NCBI GenBank assembly: GCA_003427395.1
Contig: BFEA01000047.1
Span: 3,573,574 to 3,604,901, forward strand
DNA: 31,328 bases
Direction of reading: 5' to 3'
DNA from: Chara braunii
Taxonomy: Eukaryota > Streptophyta > Charophyceae > Charales > Characeae
The notes under the pieces were generated by a model. It was not told the origin of the DNA, searched no databases, and saw only the letters and a program-made list of their open reading frames with translations. The position numbers were made by a program, and so were the translations under genes. Positions 9,824 through 20,389 of the stretch are shown here, piece after piece. The first letter of the stretch is position 1; every line of letters starts with the position of its first letter.

Positions 9824-10035
9824 CACTACCTTCTTCCCCGAACATAATGCATATGCGTTGGAAACGAATACAACGCGCAGGGCGCGTTCTATTCGAGTAG
9901 AACACGTGCGCATTCTATTCGAATAGCCCTGATTTTTTTCGAATACAACACATATGCGTTCGATTCGATTTTTTTTTCGAATTCTGAAACTCGAATACAA
10001 CACATGTGCGTTATGTTCGGGGGAAGAAGGTAGTG
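9824..10035. mobile_element. foldback MITE with CACTA...TAGTG ends
   Basis: The 212-bp element starts CACTACCTTCTTCCCC and ends with the reverse complement (one extra G), followed inward by GAACATAA and GCA-ATG on both sides, giving imperfect terminal inverted repeats of about 32 bp. The 5'-CACTA end is the hallmark of CACTA (En/Spm) elements, which make 3-bp target duplications; here the flanking triplets are GTG and GTA, a 2 of 3 match. The interior is a nested palindrome with CGAATACAAC and TTCTATTCGA words and no coding capacity. Its terminal block CTACC-TCTTCCCC also occurs in the elements at 7130 and 27485. Confidence 0.8.
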
Positions 10036-10339
10036 GTAGAACGATTGGTGAGGATTGGAGCCGATGAGAGGGCGAACTCCACAGGGTGCCAGCCGGCCAT
10101 ATGCTCAGACGGTGAGTAAAACGGAGCCGGATTCTGCCGCACTATTGCTTTTGATTGGCTGGCAGGTACGGTCTTCAGGGCAGGGTTCATTTAACTTCTT
10201 TTGCAATGTAGTACAGGATACCGTGTAGGACCAGGAGAACGGGGAAGCCCTGAAGATAAGGGGATGAGGAGCTGGGGATGGCTGTGCGGGCCAGGGGATA
10301 GATTGGACGAAGAGGGGTCTGAATGATGGGTGGTATTAA

Positions 10340-11625
10340 ATCAGAACCTAGGGACGGTGCTCTGCTACTTAACAGTAGAAGTGGGACTGTTTGACCACTC
10401 CATGGGACTTTAGTCTGAACAGATGAACGGGCAACCGTTGCAGTGGAACTTTTGAGTCTTGAGCCTTGACCCAATATTTAGAAGGTGCTTTTTTTATTTC
10501 CTTGGGCAGTTTCTTTCAGCGAGCGATCAACTATTTGGGTTCAAAGTATGTTGGGAGAAAGGGGTACCCTAGGGACGGCAGTGGTCTGCTACTTGACTGA
10601 AACAGTATTCACCGGTTTGCAGTAGCTGATGCAGATCCCAGGGCTCGATCCCTAGTTCCCCACCTTACCTGTGTACAGTATCGGTGTCAACCCGTAGAGT
10701 TGAACCTGCGACCTGTAGGACCGCCAGTGGTAGGTAGGATTTCGTAGGTCACGGGGTAGAAGGGATTCGAACTGTAGATCTGTCGGGTAGGGGTCTAGAC
10801 AGTCCAGGGGTCGTAGCTGTAGACTGTCTGAAGGGTCTAGGTCGTAGCTGCTACTTACCTGAAAGGGCAAAGTGGTAGCTGCTACAGTACCGAAAGGCCA
10901 AGATAGAAGTTTCTAGAAGTGGCCTTTCGGAATCAGCCTACGTTAGACAGAGGCAAGTGGCCAAGTGGTGGCAGTCCACCTCGTACAGTCAGCAGTCTCA
11001 GTCCACCCAGTCTGGTCCAGTCAAGCAAGTACCGTCTGGGACTGTGTGCACCGTGGGCCAGGGGTTACAGGGCAGAACAACGCATCACAGAAGTATAAAT
11101 CAAGAGGCTGCGCCCAGCCATTCATTCATTCATGCGGAAAAACCCATGTGGAAGCGCTGCTTCAGCGTCTTGTGCAAGGAGGTCTGCAGGAGGCCCGAAG
11201 ACGAAGTGGGCGAGAGTGAAGCAGTGTAGCCATAGCGATAGGTAGCGGCAGCCATAGCTGCCATAGCTTAGTGTAGAGTGCAGTGTGTGTGTACNGTGTG
11301 AGTGTTCAGAGTGATGTGCGTGGGACATCCAGGGTGATCCAGAGTGTGAACAGTGAGTTGTTTGGGCGCACAGCCGCCATAGCCAGTTGCAAGAGAACTC
11401 TTATCTGGTTGCGATATGTCTGAGTACTGTGTGGGCGCAGGTTGCCAGTCTGCTGTATCGCTGTTTACATGCATGAAGAGTGTGTTTGAGTTGAGTCTGA
11501 TTGCATAACAGTGGAAGTGTAACTGTTTGGCCACCCGATGTGGCAGTGCGAGCGACCAACTATTTGGGTTTCCTAACTGTTTTGGCCCTTTTGGGAGAAA
11601 GGGGTATAGTGGGAAGGGTCGTTTC
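10340..11625. repeat. diverged dispersed/direct repeats
   Basis: Two blocks about 1.1 kb apart are related: 10375-10575 and 11508-11615 both contain AACAGTRGAAGTG, ACTGTTTG, CAACTATTTGGGTT and TTGGGAGAAAGGGGTA in order. Inside the first block CCTAGGGACGG and TCTGCTACTT occur twice (about 10350 and 10570). B-box-like words on the minus strand (AGTTCGAATCCC near 10764-10775, GCAGGTTCAACTC near 10696-10708) suggest tRNA-derived pieces. No gene is recognised. A single N lies at 11295. Confidence 0.5.
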
Positions 11626-12617
11626 CTATACTGAGGGGTTAATGGTGGTGGTATGCCTTTCGATGGGAATAGAAGAGGTGGATGCAGTCAGTAGAGTATA
11701 CGCACAGACAGGTGCACTTTCAATCAGCCTAGCCGATCCCACAATAAATATGAGAAAATCACCTTTTAGACGTACAGTACATGACCTTGGGGCTGCTTTT
11801 TTTTTTTTTTTTTTGAGGACTATGTGCGAGGCTACGCCCCGATGAGCCTCTTGGAGGCCCTGGTTGCAGTGTCGTCGGCCGCCCTAAGTGAAGGCAGACT
11901 CGCTGGACCTACTGGCCCCCGTTTCAGGCCTCCCCGCATTACTGGGGGTCCAGACAGTTACACGGCGTCAGTTGGTTACGAGCGCCCAGGCCCAGGCTCC
12001 AATTTGCGAATGTATCTGAAGTGCGCCCTGGGCCAGATGCAGACGGGGACCAAACACAGGCCGTGGGCAGTTGGGTACGGGCAACTAACTCAGGCCCTGG
12101 GCAGTTGGGTACGGGCAACTAACTCAGGCCCTGGGCCTCTTCTGGACGCAGCCACTCGGGCCTACCGGAAGCTTCCGGGGAAGGATCAGCGCAGCCAGGC
12201 AGCAGTAGCGGGCAGGCCACTCCCATTTAGGAAAGGGCCTGCCTCCCATTTTGGCTTTCGGGCACTGGCCGCATGCTGCGCTACTTGCTGGCTGGCGCCC
12301 ATGCTCTCACGGTGGAGCAGGGAGGAGGAGTGCGCAGCCATAGCCGGGCTGCTTGTGCTACTGTAAGCTGGATGGGCGCATGGTGGTCCTTGGGTGCACG
12401 TGGCATACTGTGTGTGGAGAATCTCGCAGCAACCAGATTCATTGACTCTCACGAAACAAAATAAATAACATTATGGAAAAGGGTAACCCAAAGGACTCCC
12501 GGGTTTCACAACGACAAAAAAAACACATCCCAAGACACAGACCACTTGAAAACAGCTCTCTTCGAGTCTCTTGTTATAAAAAAAAAAGAAAAAAAAGTAA
12601 GAAAAGCTCTTCACTAT
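11626..12617. other. GC-rich stretch, no gene recognised; contains a 34-bp tandem repeat
   Basis: A 34-bp unit beginning TGGGCAGTTGGGTACGGGCA is present just over twice at 12064-12131. A T-run lies at 11797-11815. The open frame at 11824-12366 has no family motif and runs through the tandem repeat, so I do not call it a gene. Confidence 0.5.
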
Positions 12618-13062
12618 GGTCTAGAAGGAAGTGCCTCCCTGCCAATCTCATAATGGCCCATCGAAGGACAGCATTGAAGGACTGAGGTTTTAGGGTTTAC
12701 GAAGAAATGTTAGTTTATTCAAAGGGACTGGAAGACTAATTGAGAAGGAAACAGGTCGGTAAGGTTTAATGGAGGGACTCTTTCTAGGATCACTGAGGAT
12801 ATCTGGCAGATCTGGATACCAGGTCTGAGAGGAGAGAGAGGGATAAGGCAAGCTGACAGTCAATCCTCCACTGTCGTGGAGCAATCAATGCTGTTCAGGG
12901 GTCCTTCGGCCGGACGGAAGGAAGCGTGAGTGAGTTCTGTCTCATTTATTATGTATTTTGACTTGCCGGTGGAATAGGAACCGGACTGACGCTCCCCAGA
13001 ATAGAATGGAGCCAGGCCCTTAAGGTCCTGTTTAAAAAAAAAAAAGAAAGGCTCTTCACTGT
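12601..13062 (+). mobile_element. SINE-like retroposon, copy B, with 17-bp target-site duplication and poly(A)
   Basis: The body is 12618-13045 and ends in an A-run at about 13034-13045. It is flanked by GAAAAGCTCTTCACTAT (12601-12617) and GAAAGGCTCTTCACTGT (13046-13062), a target-site duplication with 15 of 17 matches, as left by LINE-type reverse transcription. Its 3' half matches the minus-strand copy A at 6452-6641. There is no open frame of note, so it is non-autonomous. The 5' head has no clear Pol III boxes; the word CTCATAA inside GCCA/TGGC near 12642-12656 faintly recalls a Met-tRNA anticodon arm, but that is weak. Confidence 0.75.
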
Positions 13063-13800
13063 CTTCAGTATCGCGTCAATATAGCTGACAGAGGAGCTAC
13101 ACACCTGTTTGTACGAAAAACCGCTGCAAAGGAATTAACTTGTGAGGAGACGCTAGACCGGGTTTCCAGACGTAGAAAGGCAGGGGTGGAGGAATTCTTA
13201 ACAGAGGTAGACTAATCAGGGGTAGAGCATGGCCAGAAGAACAGACTAATCCCAGTTTGGGGCTCAGGAAACCATTTGACCAGCCTTTTTTTTATTTATT
13301 ATTAGAAAGTTGCAGTTTATATTAAAAACTTAAAAAGTAAACCTGAGGCCGGGAATCCCTCAACATCTCAGCCCGGACGTATCTCTGGGGCCATCATCAC
13401 CCAGCTTTAGGCTTGTGCTGGAAAGCGGGTCCAGCGTCCCATTACTGCAAAAATTTCAGAAAAAGGCTGCAACTGGACTAGAAAGAAAGGGGGGAAGCTA
13501 CATCCAAATGCTATATGCCATTCTAGAGCAAAATTTCAGTCCTGTCCCTGAGTCTGGATCTGTTTACTTACCTACCCCTGTCCGAGTCACCATGAACGCG
13601 AAACAGAGTTGTTAGCACATGGACACGGACGTGAACTGCGACACACCAGCACACGGGCACAAATATATGTCCCCAGGAAAGAACGGGCCCAACGGGGTTT
13701 GAACCCACGATTAGCAGCAGGACAAAAAAAAAAAAAAAACTTAGAGAACACAGCAGAACAGAGACAGACTGGGAACTGTTAGCAACATGGATGTAAAGTA
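13063..13800. other. intergenic; tRNA 3'-half-like piece near 13690-13712
   Basis: No gene is recognised. On the minus strand CGTGGGTTCAAACCCCGTTGG (13690-13710) has the shape of a tRNA T arm with an intact B box, but no A box is found 5' of it. An A-run lies at 13724-13739. Confidence 0.45.
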
Positions 13801-13807
13801 CGCCGAG

Positions 13808-13877
13808 TTTCTCAGGTTGCGAATTGTGCGGGGCACTTCAGCGAGCGAAACGGATCATGAGTTTGAGTCCTGAGAAA
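13808..13877 (+). pseudogene. tRNA-like fold, 70 nt
   Basis: The ends pair perfectly over 9 bp (TTTCTCAGG with CCTGAGAAA) and a B-box-like GAGTTTGAGTCC sits where a T arm should be. D and anticodon arms are not convincing. It is more likely a tRNA-derived retroposon relic than a functional tRNA. Confidence 0.35.
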
Positions 13878-14135
13878 ATCGAATGAATACAACGACGGTA
13901 GGCGCGGCCCCCTTTCTGCATGAAAAGAGATGTCAAATGGGGAGCACGACGATGGTAATCGATGCCACGAACGACGAAGATAGATAGCGGACAGGAGGAA
14001 CAGAATCACAGAAGAAGTGAGCCTAGATGACAAGAAGAGCAAAAGAAAATAGAGGAAGGAAGGAAAGAAGAAAGAAAGGAAGGGAGGAAGAGAAAGGAAG
14101 GAAGGAGGGAAGGAGGGAAATGGTGATGTTCACAG

Positions 14136-14202
14136 GAGCACAGCATAAGTTGCTCCTCTGCACTTCCTGCATGTTGTGTGTTCTGCAACTTATGCTGTGC
14201 TC
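14136..14202. repeat. perfect 18-bp inverted repeat, 31-nt loop
   Basis: GAGCACAGCATAAGTTGC (14136-14153) and its exact reverse complement (14185-14202) enclose 31 nt. A transcript would form a stable hairpin. It lies next to a purine-rich AAGG stretch (14040-14120). It could be a small foldback element; a small-RNA precursor is possible but unsupported. Confidence 0.85.
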
Positions 14203-14396
14203 ACCGCCTGTTCATCTACTCTCCAACTTGTTTCTGGACTCTGGATCCCCATGTTGTGTAGGCATGCTAGGCAAGCCTTCACTGAGTGGACCCGTCTTTT
14301 TCTGGTTGTGCGTTGTAGGGTTCCTCCTCAACTGCAGGTTGGGTAGTATTGAGGGAAGGGATGCCCGCACCACCCCCAATAGCAGCCCTAGCCGCT

Positions 14397-14398
<2 letters not shown>

Positions 14399-14455
<57 letters not shown>

Positions 14456-14482
14456 ACGATATATATCGATATAGATATATAT
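14399..14482. repeat. (TA)n microsatellite
   Basis: A run of about 26 TA units (14401-14452), then irregular ATATATCGATATAGATAT. The word CCTAGCCGCTGTTT immediately before it (14387-14400) also precedes the A/T-rich tract at 25128. Confidence 0.95.
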
Positions 14483-15016
14483 ATTCCAACAACAAAGCCC
14501 CTTCTATTCTGGGGGGCATCAGTCCAGTTACTTCTCACCGTGTTGCATACTAGTGAATACTTCAACAAGTATGAGCAGAACCAAAGATCAACCAATATAG
14601 GATGAGCATGTATGCAGCGGAAGTCTGAGAAATGGACTGACTCACATAGGCTGAACTCATACAGATATCACTCAACACACAAACAATCGTGAGATGGTGG
14701 GGTCTGAGCCAATCATAGACGATGCTCAGGCCCCGTACAACCATGCACAAATGAAAGGTGGGAGGAGAGACGAAAGAGGTGGGAGATGTAGGCAGCGCCA
14801 GATGTCACGGAGATAGAATCCAGTAGGTCACCGATATGGTAGTCCAAAATGTCATCGAACAGACTCCTAATGTAACCGGTGTCCAATCTGTGATGCCGCC
14901 GAGTATCAATCCGAACAAACTCCAAGTCTCGAATCCGGTAAGTATCTCAGCCTCTTACCACCGAAATCCCAACACTGATCTCTGTCCAACTCGTAGCTAC
15001 GTCTCCAATCTGAGTA

Positions 15017-15121
15017 AGAAGAAGATGAACAATGAGTCGGAAGAAGAAGAAGAAGAAGAAGAGTCTGAAGAAGAAGAAGAAGAAGAAGAAGAAGAAGAAG
15101 AAGAAGAAGAAGAGGAGGAGA
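15017..15121 (+). repeat. (GAA)n trinucleotide repeat
   Basis: GAA/AAG units run through 15038-15111 with one GAGTCT interruption and end in GAGGAG units. Frames through it read poly-Glu or poly-Leu and are not independent evidence for a gene. Confidence 0.95.
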
Positions 15122-15474
15122 TAGCCGAGGAGGAGGGAGAGATGGCGAGGTAGGGAGGAGGAGAGTCCTCACTACCCTGTCCTGGCCCGAAGCCTTACCT
15201 GCAGGATGCAAGGTGGCGCCTTGAAGTCTTCTGCAGTTGAAGTCCGCTGAAGCTATGGCGCCATAGGTAAGTACCGGGTAAGTATCTCGCTGCTCTCTAT
15301 CCCGAACTGCAGTCTACCGCTAACCTCGCGCTGCTGCTGTAGCGCTGCGCTCTAAACAGGAATAGCTCAGCGCTCCTCCGAAATGCTGCTGCTCCCCAAT
15401 GCCCGAACAGGCGGCCTCCTGGTACCTAAGTACCGGTGTGGAAAGGCCGGCCTCTATGCTGCGAGGCCGAGCCA

Positions 15475-15720
15475 TGATCTGAATCGTCAAAAGTGACAAT
15501 TTTCAGATCAGACCGGCGGGCGGCAGCCTCAAGAGTGCCGCCAGGCCCAACGGTAATGTCGTTTGGGCCTGCCCGTCTGGTCTGGTCTGGTCTGGTCCTA
15601 ATTGTGGCCTAAAGGCCAACCGGTGGGCCTACAGTGGCGCCTCCGGTCTAAAGGTCCGGCCTTGGGCCTGGACCGGCCTTCAAACCCCTATCTGTCGGGC
15701 CTAACCGGGCCCGTGTGACA
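15475..15720. repeat. hairpin and GGCC-rich, TCTGG-repeat stretch
   Basis: 15475-15515 can fold through TGATCTGAA with TTCAGATCA around GTCAAAAGTGAC. Beyond it, TCTGG is repeated four times (15573-15597) and GGCC/AAAGGCC words are dense to about 15715. No coding signal. Confidence 0.55.
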
Positions 15721-16846
15721 CAGTGTGTAACACACCGGCAAGCAAGTTTTTTACATCCAGCCAAGGGAGAGGGGAGAACAGACAAAAGGAAAGCAAAGGT
15801 CCGCCCTTGTGGTACTAGACGCGTATCAAAGGGGAACTGCAACAGAACACCCCACCCTCCACGCCTTGGCCTTTCATTAGGGGGTTGGCCTGCAGGCGGG
15901 GAAGCTTACTAGCAGCACCCAGTCATGCAACGGGTCAAAACCCAGAGAGGCCAGGCACGAGGGGCGGGCATCTGTGGCAGTTCCTCAAGCCGCCTGTCAG
16001 CCTACTGATTCCATACCTCTTAAGGCGAGAAAGAACAACTGATTCCGTACTTCTATCTCCTTTATAACCACTACCATCCCCCCCGTTACCCGTTTCTCTA
16101 CTATTGCCCCCATTCTATTTTATCCTTTCAATAACGTATTCCTTCCTTGTACATTCAAGTGTCGCTCACTCCCTATTTCGTAGCCCTTGTGTAACCAGCG
16201 TGAGGCTGAGGGTGAGTCGAGGGAGAGGAGAGAGAGGGAGAGAGTGAGAGCACACACACACACTCACTCACTCACACGACGGACTCGGACTGAGGATCGG
16301 ACGCAGACACAGTGGCAAGGCACAAAGTCCAAGTCTTGGATTCCCGAATGCCGAAAACAGCAAGTCACACTGACTACGAGTACAGCAGCAGGGAACTGGT
16401 ACGAGACTGGTCCCGTACCGTACGGGGAGCCGGTATAAGTACCGGTGACACGTACGGTACCAGGGGCATTTCTGCAAAGGCCCCGAGGGCAGNTACTTGG
16501 ATTCTTCCGTTCATGATGTAATCTGCAATTTCTTGAATTCAGATGCGGGTCACCAAAAACTGCTACTACTTGGGGTCCAGGGTGGGCACAGCAAACGTAC
16601 AGCCTGAGCCCACCTCCTCATTGTTCTTTGTTGATTCGTAGGAAGGGCAGCATGCGTTTGGAGATTCGTGTGTTTTCCCCTCCCCCCCCCCCCCCCTCGC
16701 CCTGTCACGCCCCCGCCCCGCCCCGCCCCGCGCCGCCCGGAGATGTATTCAGCGCCGCTCAAACACATGAAGCCTTTGTCACCCCCCACCTTGCCCCATG
16801 TGGAGTGCCAACCTAGGTAGCACCAACCGACTGTGCGCTGGGGAGG
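15721..16846. other. intergenic, no gene recognised
   Basis: Contains CAC/CTCA microsatellite at 16253-16276, a near-palindromic CCCGTACCGTACGGG at 16412-16426 with many GGTACC-like words around it, a single N at 16493 and a C-run at 16680-16695. I see no gene. Confidence 0.5.
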
Positions 16847-16918
16847 TTAGGGCTGAAATCAGGGAGCCCGCAATCTCCCCGTGTCACACCAGGGCTCTAA
16901 CCACTGAGCTACCGTGTC
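16847..16918 (-). pseudogene. tRNA-like relic (minus strand)
   Basis: On the minus strand the segment starts GACACGG, then TA, then a clean D arm GCTCAGTGGTTAGAGC matching the Pol III A box, then an arm CCCTG/CGGGG around an 8-nt loop. The T-arm position is decayed (GGGCT...AGCCC with a 10-nt loop and no GTTCGA core). A 72-nt span fits a tRNA. The missing B box argues for a pseudogene or a tRNA-derived SINE head. Confidence 0.5.
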
Positions 16919-17079
16919 TTTTCCTGTGTGTATATTTTCTACAGCCTTACTTATTGAGATATCTCTGTATTGTTCCAATTTCAACGGATATCCCGAAGGA
17001 CCTTATTGAGATACAAGTTTACCCGGTGCGCTGCAGCAAACGGCCGTGGGCATCCATTTTCGGTGGCCGCGTTTCACTG

Positions 17080-17492
17080 CTGGAATGACCACCATACTAT
17101 GTCGACTGGACAGTGCTAACACGCACATCCCCCCCGGAAAAAGAGGAAAAGAATGGACGGTACTAATGCACACATCCTGAGAAAAAAAAAAAAAAAACAC
17201 AGACAGCCTGAGACAGGACAATGCAAAACGAAAAAAAGCACATGGCCAACCTCGGGCACAATTCAGTCCTTGCCACTGCCAAGTGGTGGCACTATGCAGG
17301 CTGAGTAGCACTAAGTGGCCTGGGTGATACGATGCGGGTGGTGTCACACCGTGCATGGCGGATCATACCATGTGGATTTGCCAGTGCCGTCTGGGATGCG
17401 GATCAGGCACCCCAGAAAGTACCATGTGGGACACAGGTCATACATACCATGTGGACTGGACGGTACTATGGGCACGGTGGTAATAGGTCTCG
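17080..17492. repeat. diverged repeats with CATGTGGACTGG / GGTACTA words
   Basis: GTGGACTGGACGGTACTATG-like and GGTGGCACTAAGTGG words recur here (17094, 17152, 17305, 17447) and resume at 17893-18020 beyond the TIR element, which appears to split one repeat region. An A-run lies at 17181-17196. No gene. Confidence 0.45.
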
Positions 17493-17877
17493 CTGCGCTA
17501 CTCTCCGACTCTCCGATTTTGGAGAGTTTTTCATGGCTGCACTAACTGTTCGATTCCACCACCCGACAACCCTCGGATACCTGTCAGAGACGACCATAGA
17601 AAAGCACTCGCCGCGGGCGGAGAGTGCCCAGCGTGCAAAATTCCCTGCGCGGATAGACCTTTGGGCAACTCACACCTGGAGTCTGGGCGGACAAACTGGC
17701 GATGACGCCGTGTCTTCTTCTGCTGTCACGATGTCTGCTAGTGGACTGAGGAATAGGAGATTAGGAGCATGGATAAGCGAAGCGGTGATGGGAAAAAGTC
17801 CGAAAAACACCATTTCGGAGAGGTTGACGACTCTCCCCCTACTATCGGAATTTTCGGACAGTGGAGAGTAGTGCAGC
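17493..17877. mobile_element. candidate TIR element, about 385 bp
   Basis: Left end GCTGCGCTACTCTCCGACTC and reverse-complemented right end GCTGCACTACTCTCCACTGT align with two substitutions and one indel over the first 20 or so bases, and CTCCGA/TCGGA words continue the match inward. It carries no transposase; the open frame across it is not recognised. Similar repeats lie on both sides, consistent with insertion into them. No target-site duplication is clear, so the exact ends are uncertain. Confidence 0.5.
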
Positions 17878-18085
17878 TAGACCGAATATGTGGCCTAGGT
17901 GGCACTAAGTGGGTCAGGTGGGACTATGGGGGATGGGTGAGAGCACGTGGACTGGGTGGCACGTCGTAGGCTGTGCGGTATTATGGGGTGTAGTGCGGGT
18001 CATCGTATGTGGACTGGATAGATGGGCGATGCTAGCCAGGCTCGGGTCAACAAACGAGCCCCCTCCATTTAACAAAAAAACACAA

Positions 18086-18151
18086 GCTCGTGTGGCTGAA
18101 CGGTACGTACATCAAGTATTGATAGATAGACCAGTGCTCGATCCCTCGAGC
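18086..18151 (+). pseudogene. tRNA-like fold, 66 nt
   Basis: GCTCG at the start pairs with CGAGC at the end. An A-box-like TGGCTGAACGGTACGTACA and a B-box-like GTGCTCGATCCC occupy the right places. The span is too short for a normal tRNA and the arms are imperfect. Probably a tRNA-derived relic. Confidence 0.4.
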
Positions 18152-19360
18152 AGAAGTGAAAAAACAAAACAAGTTAAAACAACCCTTAATATCATATGTG
18201 TCTTCTTCTTTCAGTGCAAATCAGCTACTAATCAGCTATGGACTTGTATTCACACATCTGCCAGCCAGAAGGTTACAAGCTACGGAAAACAAAACATCTA
18301 CCAAATCGCTGTGCGTTCGTACTGAGAACGGCAAACCTTGTGGAAAGCGGGGGCGCACATGAACGGAAGAAAGGGTAGTGGCCAAAGACGTCGACGACAC
18401 GGGGGTCCCACAAAAGCTGTACCGGTAGTCGTGGTGCAGTCACATGCATTCAGAAAGGCGCTGGTGTGATCGGGGTCCAAAAACAAAAGAAAAGTGCAAG
18501 TCTCCAAGTCAACGTTGGAGACTTCCATCACTCCAAAGGCCGTTGTGAAATCTCCGTCAACACGGCCAGTGTTTTACATATGATTTTTTTTTTTGTTAAC
18601 ATGAGAATCATACTGATCATGCAAAACAAAGACCCTTGGACGTGATGCCGCGCATGTCCATTCAGAAAGGTGCGAGTTTGAGTCGCACGGGTCAATGCAC
18701 CACGTTCAGCAAAAACCGAAACAGCACACCAACGCCCAAGGACAGCAAAGGAACGATGAGAACAAAACCCCTCTCTGGATAAGACCCTCCCCAGATTCAT
18801 TTGGCAAATCCTTAGTGTGAGTGCGCCATGAGATCAGCCTGCTATGTACTTGTATTCGGACAGACCTCGAGCAACAAACCCCGGCACCGGAAAATCGCTG
18901 TTGAAAAAGACATGCAAATGCGAACAGAATCTCTGTGCAAAATGACAAAACGTACCCAAAACCGAGCCTCGCGCCACAAAAGACGGCGAACGAAATACTA
19001 TACCACAATTCAAACCACCGGCCCAAAACAAAAGAGGCAGCCTGGAGAAACAGGGCGAATGTCTTCCGGGTCATAACGGCCCCATCAGTGAGCATCTTCT
19101 GAGACCCATTAAAGACTCTTTAGGAGTTAAAGAGTCCATCATCCATGATGCAGAACTGACGGTCTACAGCCGAGCCTGACCTGTAGTGTAAGAAGTTTGA
19201 AAATGCCCTTTGAGCAGACCTGTGGATGGTCCATATGACATAAGTTTCTAAGAGGTTGTCTTTAACTGATAGCGAGTGAGCGGGATTCTTAATTGATCCA
19301 TTCTTTTAGTTTGCTAAAACTAGAGCGGGCTGCCTCCTATTGTCATCATTTCACGGTAGT
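18152..19360. other. intergenic, no gene recognised
   Basis: Contains a T-arm-like GTGCGAGTTTGAGTCGCAC at 18669-18687 and a short perfect hairpin GACTCTTT / AAAGAGTC at 19117-19139. Open frames on both strands lack family motifs. Confidence 0.5.
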
Positions 19361-19690
19361 GGTTAACTTATTCCATCCCTTCCTATTTCGCTTTCCCCTA
19401 CTCCTCTATTCTCCTTCTCCTCCACTAGGCTCTTTTTCATCTAGCCCATCCCCGTCTCTATCCTTCGCCAGTTCCGTTCATCTTGATCCATCCCTTGTCG
19501 CACTTGGTTGTATAGCTTCTCTCTCCCCTCTCCATTTTGTATCCAACTTCTCGCTCCCCTCGCCATTTTGTATCCCTTCCCCTCCCCTTCATCTTGTCCT
19601 TCACCGAGGAGTTTGCCCTCATCACCCCTTCTTGTTGTTTCTCCCTCCTCTTCCCTTCGTTGGTTTTTCTCGTTCATCCGGCTCACCCCA
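19361..19690. repeat. pyrimidine-rich low-complexity tract
   Basis: The plus strand is strongly C/T-rich, with CCATTTTGTATCC-like words repeated (19530, 19562). Long frames here on both strands (including a 223-codon minus frame, 19441-20112) are driven by this bias. Confidence 0.7.
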
Positions 19691-20389
19691 GGGTTGAGGC
19701 CATGCCCCAGGGCGCGGCTTGCTTGGTCATGATGTGCGGCTCTTCCTCCCCTGCTTCCAGTCAGTGCAGGGTCTGAAGTTTCTGAAAATGTACCATTTCC
19801 TGCAGTTTGCGCTCTCCAGTGGTGCGTGTGATACACTAACCACACACCCTGTGCAGGTCCGGTACCCGTGGGAGCGCTGATCAGAGTAGATGGAGCGTGG
19901 CCGAGAATTTTGGGCGAGAGAATTGAAGCACCGGGGCAAAACTGGGGTTCTCGTCTCAGTTCCAGGGTTACCCTCGAAGACACACAACTTGGGAAGGGGC
20001 AAGGACAAAATTGCAAAAGGAATGGGAAACAACGCGGACTGAAATCAAAAGTTGCCCTCTTTAACAGGGCAATTCCGCAAAAAGACTTAGATCTGTCAAA
20101 ATGGAAAAGCAAACAGCAAAGAGACTACCCCTAGACAGCATAAAAAATGGCTCCCCTTTCATGGGGGCCAAAGAGCAGGAAGGTGATGGGACTCTGGCAA
20201 CTCGGGATTAGTCTCGACCTTTAGATCTGTCAGTCCCTTCACTATCGAACAGCGGGGGGCGGCGCGGGGGTACCAGAACTCGGAAATTCGCTGGAAGGGA
20301 GCCCGCGTTGCAGGTGTGTTCCGGGAATCTACACGCTCCTTTATACCCAGCACTAATCATCACCACGAACACGAGTTCCCGATTTTCCA

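Noticed and set aside
11797-11815. T-run as the tail of a minus-strand retroposon
   Set aside because: No matching target-site duplication could be found on the far side; CCTTGGG near 12386 is too weak.
11824-12366. 180-codon plus-strand frame
   Set aside because: It runs through a 34-bp tandem repeat that shifts phase between copies, and shows no domain.
14836-15211. Frames with poly-Glu or poly-Leu
   Set aside because: They are driven by the GAA repeat, with no conserved sequence outside it.
16847-16918. Functional tRNA gene
   Set aside because: The D arm is good but the T arm lacks the GTTCGA core and the anticodon loop has 8 nt. Kept only as a tRNA-like relic.
19441-20112. 223-codon minus-strand frame
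   Set aside because: The C-terminal half is Glu/Arg/Gly-rich from the pyrimidine tract on the other strand. No domain, splice or family support.
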